This document shows positions 6,101-9,572 of a stretch of 9,572 bases of DNA, piece by piece; the stretch's first letter is position 1; each line of letters opens with the position of its first letter. The stretch is from Nitrospirota bacterium (lineage in GTDB: Bacteria > Nitrospirota > Nitrospiria > Nitrospirales > UBA8639): contig JAOUQB010000062.1 of NCBI GenBank assembly GCA_029879555.1, positions 1 through 9,572 on the forward strand. The letters are read 5' to 3'. The notes beneath the pieces are model-generated. The model saw only the letters and a program-made list of their open reading frames with translations. It made no database searches and was not told where the DNA came from. Position numbers and translations under genes: made by a program.

Positions 6101-9100
6101 TTAGGACTGCCCGGATGAACCTTGCGTCGACTTTTGTCCTGTGAATAGGCCGGGGAAATCGGGGAGGGCTGGGAGAAGAATTGGCAGAAGTGATATTAAG
6201 GTAATAAATGAATTTTTGAATTCTTGTTGGGTAAAAAAGAAAAAAAGCAGGACCGTTCCAAAAATAAAAAGAAATGGCCATTTCAATTGTCCCCAAGTAT
6301 CTTGATTCGACTGCTTCTCCCACTGGGACAATTGGAAATTTGTGCCTAGCTGCAACACGCATTGCCGAAAACTCGCATTCATGAGTTGAAGATCTGGAGT
6401 GAGTCGAATCAAGCCTTTCTGCGATAACGACGTGAGGTCAGGATGATCAGCATGCACATAGCCATCAACGGCAATATGATGCAGCGTTAATTGTTCGGAC
6501 AGTGAACACGATTGCCAAAGGGCTTGATAGTAGGGCCAGGCAATGTGAAGAAATTGTTCGGTCATTTGACTGGGAGTCCAGGTCGCCCATTCTTGATAGG
6601 TCCGGATCCATCTTCCCACCCGTTCCAGATGAAGGGTGGGCAGGGATTCTTGAATGAGGCAGGACTTGACGAGGAGGGTGGGGCCTCCGCTTCCTGGCAA
6701 TTCCGGTTGCGGGTGAAGCCATTCCTGCAGTAACGCCTCCATTCGGCTTGGCGTAAAATGAATAAACCCGAATGATCCCAGAAGATCAATCCAATAGGCC
6801 TGGCTGGCGTCTGAAGACTGTTCAGACTGGCTGAGCCATTGAGATCTCGTCCATTCCAATGGATCTTTGCTCGAAAGAATACACACCTTCAGATCACGAG
6901 CCAGAAGACGTTCGAGGAGGATCCCTTTTTCTTTTCGGTGAGAAAGGTCTTCCCATTGGTATTCAAAATGATCAAGAAGCACAGCGGTGGCCTGCTCCGG
7001 TAAGGAGGTGATCAGGTTCTCCACCCAATGGGCGTTCCCATAGCTTGTCTGAATGTCCAAAATCTGACAATCCGCACGCAGGGTATAGGCCAGTTGACTC
7101 TTTCCAGAGCCAGCCGGCCCCAATACGAGTAAATGGCGCAATGACAAGACCGTCGGTGAATGGGGAACGACGCCTCTTTCGTGACTCCGCAGAAAGAAGG
7201 AGGGGAACGCATATATTTTCCGGATCATGTAGCGAAGGAGCATATAGCCAATGCCCATCAAGAGGGCACTGATCAAGAGTATGGCTGGCAGCCTGGCTAA
7301 AAGATTCCATGGAAAAAGTGGGAGCCACAGAGAAAGAAAGAGTGGACCAAACGCTGGCGTAGCTTCTGTCCCTTGAGGAAAATCCTGGAGGCGTAATGCG
7401 ATCCGTTGCTTCCCTTGAGAAATATGCTGTGTCCACTGCGCCGTGGCATCGGAGGACGGTGTATGCAGAAACCCCCAGCTCTCCTTATTCATGGGGTTTT
7501 GCAAAGAACTTTTTCGGATCAATTGATGGAATCGATTGAATCCTGATGTGCTGATGACTTCCTCCGGATTCCAGGATTTCGAATCAAAGGAGAGGCACGT
7601 CGACAAGGGAACTGATGAAAAAATACTGTGCAACGTCTGGTGGAGTTCTGGCATCGCCTCCCCATGACCTTGTGGGGAACAGGCCAAGGATTTCAACATG
7701 GGTGTCGATTCCCCGTTAATTGGGCAACCGGTTATCAAGCACGTCTGTGGAGTGGTGTGCCATTGAAGGTCCTGGACCGTCTCGCCCGAGGCCTTGGTTA
7801 ACCACGGACCGTGTGTCTGTTGAACGAGTGTTTGAGCAAACCCCCAGAGATGATGTTGGGCGAATAATCGCATTTCTTGATCATGGGCGATTTTAAAGAA
7901 CACCACGGCTGGGAATACCCCTAGGACAAGAAAGGTGGTGAAGGCAAACTTGCTGAAATTTCCAATTAATTGAGAGGTGTGAAGGAGGGCCCAAGGGTCA
8001 CTAGGCTGTCCGGCATCCCCTGCGCGAGGAATGACATGGCCTTTCCATAAGACTCGCACCACCATCCACATCGCCAAAAATGGAAGCCCTGCGAGCATCA
8101 AGCGGAAGGGCAGCCCCATCTCATCCTGCCAATCCATTCCGACGATGGCGGTGACGCCCAACAGAAAGAGAAAGAGGAGTAAGAGACTAAGCCACACGTA
8201 GGTTCGGCTCAGCCATTGCTTGGGCCAGGTCCAACGAATGCGTTGACCGCATTCATCAACACGATAGATCAGATTTAATCCTTTGATCCACAGCAATAAC
8301 GCCAGGATGTATACGGTGAATAAGGACAAGGAAAAGAGCAGAACTTCAAAATTGGTGGTGCGGAACGCCTCCTTGCTTTCGAAGACCACAAGTGTCCAAG
8401 GAAGCCCTGAAAGGGGTTTTATGGCAAAGCGATGTCCAACGCCCCAGTAGTCGCCCTCGATCGCACCTTCTGCGCGGGCATGGATGAGTGCGGCCAATTC
8501 TGGATTATTATCGGTCTCTTCCAGAAAATTCTCACGGAGCATGCGTCGCCCATTAGAGTGGAAGAGGGCTAATCCGGTCTGATCCTCAATAACGGCATAA
8601 CCGGTCCCCGGTGGGAGGACTGGATCGGCAAGAAGAGAGAAATCTTCCGATTGAATCGCGGCTACCCACGGGAGGGCGTGTGGATGGGTATCGGACACAA
8701 CCTGATGTGGCAGGGACACGACCAAGCTTCGGGTACTGGATTCCAAAGAAATCAGTGGTTGGACATAAAATTCTAACCAACGATTATTGATCAAGCGTCG
8801 ATGGAGGTTTTTATGACTGGCTTGGACCTTGGTGACATAGTCCCGTTGCCGCAAGTCATGCGTGCCTCGAACATACGGGGTGGCGGCCTGCGTCCAGGTC
8901 TCTCGGAGAATGCCCTCGGTATCCACCCAGAAGGCAACGGAGAAATTGGGATAACAGAATGGCAACGCTTTGTCTTGAGAATCTTTGCAGGGGTCAGGAA
9001 GGTTGACACGAGCCAGCCAGGCCTTCGAGCCCGGCTCTGTCGGAAAACGCGCTCGATCATTCAACTCGTGAAATTGCTGATTGTATCGATCGAGTTGCCA

Positions 9101-9565
9101 CACCATGCGATCGAGTTGCGCATGAAATCCTTCGGCCATTGAATCCGTTGTCGCAGTAAGGCGCACATGAAAGTCGTCGACCGATTGCCGGTAAAATCCC
9201 AAATCCAAAAAAAACAGGGTCCCGACCCCTGCACCTAGAAGATTAGCAATTAAGAGACTGCCCACACTGAAACGAGTTAATCGTTCACGAGGGTTCATCA
9301 TGAGCAAGCTAAAAATGGGCAGGGCTAAAAACGCGCTAATAAACACAAAGAGGCAAAACAAGAGCACGGTAAAGGGGATGGCCAGATACTGTTCCTGAAA
9401 CGTCGAGCTGGGAAGGATGCCGCAAATGATCCAGGGGGTATTGGGGCTGAGATCCTGCCCCTGGGGCATAAGGGTGATGGAAGGAAAGGCCACGGCCTGC
9501 ATGAAGACTTCATACGTGTTTCCACCCACTGTCGCTTGAAAATGCAAGGGCATGGTGGTTTTCAT
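6101..9565 (-). CDS. Polytopic membrane sensor: Cache-like domain, second extracytoplasmic loop, P-loop NTPase
   Basis: About 1155 aa, probably a transmembrane signalling NTPase (inference). Numbering starts at GTG 9568. Helices lie at about 61-90 and 101-124. Loop 1 (126-403) resembles a double Cache domain: FWVDTEGILR 213-222, DLRQRDYV 238-245, GYAVIEDQTGLALFHSNG 323-340 and LPWTLVVFES 389-398. Further helices are at about 405-428, 456-476, 486-508 and 541-560. Loop 2 (561-741) carries four cysteines (610, 615, 630, 658). After a helix at about 757-778 comes a cytoplasmic P-loop domain: Walker A GPAGSGKS 817-824, Walker B-like AVLLDHFE 862-869, possible sensor VCILSS 895-900. A winged-helix-like segment at about 1020-1075 recalls STAND NTPases. 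Two helices (about 1097-1138) form a C-terminal hairpin. No kinase, cyclase or methyl-accepting region is seen. The start is uncertain: ATG 9565 forms an ATGA with a possible upstream stop, GTG 9568 abuts it, and the frame is open to the right edge. The N-terminus would sit outside the membrane, hinting at missing upstream sequence. Confidence 0.85.
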   Translation of the reverse strand: MKTTMPLHFQATVGGNTYEVFMQAVAFPSITLMPQGQDLSPNTPWIICGILPSSTFQEQYLAIPFTVLLFCLFVFISAFLALPIFSLLMMNPRERLTRFSVGSLLIANLLGAGVGTLFFLDLGFYRQSVDDFHVRLTATTDSMAEGFHAQLDRMVWQLDRYNQQFHELNDRARFPTEPGSKAWLARVNLPDPCKDSQDKALPFCYPNFSVAFWVDTEGILRETWTQAATPYVRGTHDLRQRDYVTKVQASHKNLHRRLINNRWLEFYVQPLISLESSTRSLVVSLPHQVVSDTHPHALPWVAAIQSEDFSLLADPVLPPGTGYAVIEDQTGLALFHSNGRRMLRENFLEETDNNPELAALIHARAEGAIEGDYWGVGHRFAIKPLSGLPWTLVVFESKEAFRTTNFEVLLFSLSLFTVYILALLLWIKGLNLIYRVDECGQRIRWTWPKQWLSRTYVWLSLLLLFLFLLGVTAIVGMDWQDEMGLPFRLMLAGLPFLAMWMVVRVLWKGHVIPRAGDAGQPSDPWALLHTSQLIGNFSKFAFTTFLVLGVFPAVVFFKIAHDQEMRLFAQHHLWGFAQTLVQQTHGPWLTKASGETVQDLQWHTTPQTCLITGCPINGESTPMLKSLACSPQGHGEAMPELHQTLHSIFSSVPLSTCLSFDSKSWNPEEVISTSGFNRFHQLIRKSSLQNPMNKESWGFLHTPSSDATAQWTQHISQGKQRIALRLQDFPQGTEATPAFGPLFLSLWLPLFPWNLLARLPAILLISALLMGIGYMLLRYMIRKIYAFPSFFLRSHERGVVPHSPTVLSLRHLLVLGPAGSGKSQLAYTLRADCQILDIQTSYGNAHWVENLITSLPEQATAVLLDHFEYQWEDLSHRKEKGILLERLLARDLKVCILSSKDPLEWTRSQWLSQSEQSSDASQAYWIDLLGSFGFIHFTPSRMEALLQEWLHPQPELPGSGGPTLLVKSCLIQESLPTLHLERVGRWIRTYQEWATWTPSQMTEQFLHIAWPYYQALWQSCSLSEQLTLHHIAVDGYVHADHPDLTSLSQKGLIRLTPDLQLMNASFRQCVLQLGTNFQLSQWEKQSNQDTWGQLKWPFLFIFGTVLLFFFFTQQEFKNSFITLISLLPILLPALPDFPGLFTGQKSTQGSSGQS

Positions 9566-9572
9566 CACCTGA

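Noticed and set aside
6051..6362. Minus-strand 103-codon ORF at the 3' end of the large membrane gene
   Set aside because: It overlaps the real gene in another frame, has no clear ribosome binding site, and its sequence resembles no recognisable fold.
1..9572. CRISPR arrays, tRNA/rRNA genes, insertion sequences, phage attachment sites
   Set aside because: No regularly spaced repeats, tRNA cloverleaf, rRNA-like sequence, transposase motifs or target-site duplications were seen on either strand. The only direct repeat is the coding duplication in the kinase ectodomain.

Overview
The window comes from a bacterium with a Gram-negative style envelope. It encodes a membrane-anchored peptidoglycan lytic transglycosylase, a polytopic sensor with Cache-like extracytoplasmic loops, a transmembrane Hanks-type kinase with a long TolA-like coiled-coil ectodomain, and a sigma-54 activator. 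Base composition looks moderate (mid to high 40s % GC by eye). The mix of a Ser/Thr kinase and an FHA-type enhancer-binding protein fits signalling-rich groups such as Nitrospirota or Myxococcota/Deltaproteobacteria. That assignment is a low-confidence guess, because no rRNA or housekeeping marker is present.

Layout, left to right. (1) A plus-strand SLT-type lytic transglycosylase (to 1208) whose frame is open at the left edge. (2) Convergent with it after 66 nt is the end of a minus-strand pair: a 955-residue transmembrane Ser/Thr kinase (5490 to 2623) followed 4 nt later by an FHA + AAA+ + Fis sigma-54 activator (2618 to 1275). (3) A regulatory stretch, 5491-5683, holds a good sigma-70 promoter for the kinase, a 12-bp palindrome in its leader, a 30-bp near-perfect inverted repeat, and a 21-codon plus-strand micro-ORF with an ideal ribosome binding site. 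(4) A 66-residue acidic minus-strand protein (5884 to 5684), preceded by a sequence very like a -24/-12 sigma-54 promoter and by two upstream dyads. (5) A roughly 1155-residue minus-strand membrane protein (from the right edge to 6101) with a dCache-like domain, a second Cys-containing extracytoplasmic loop, a P-loop NTPase with a winged-helix-like region, and a C-terminal membrane hairpin.

How the parts may work together (inference). The kinase senses the periplasm through its coiled-coil/C-terminal ectodomain. It signals to the activator encoded next to it through the FHA phosphothreonine-binding domain, and the activator drives sigma-54 promoters. The nearest candidate target is the small 66-residue gene, which carries a TGGCAC-N5-TTG element in the same locus. 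The Cache/NTPase protein is a second transmembrane signalling device of unusual architecture, and the transglycosylase suggests a cell-wall connection. The most unusual items are the Cache/NTPase protein, the GAFTSA variant of the activator's sigma-54 contact loop, the sigma-54-like promoter on the small gene, and the inverted repeat overlapping a micro-ORF.
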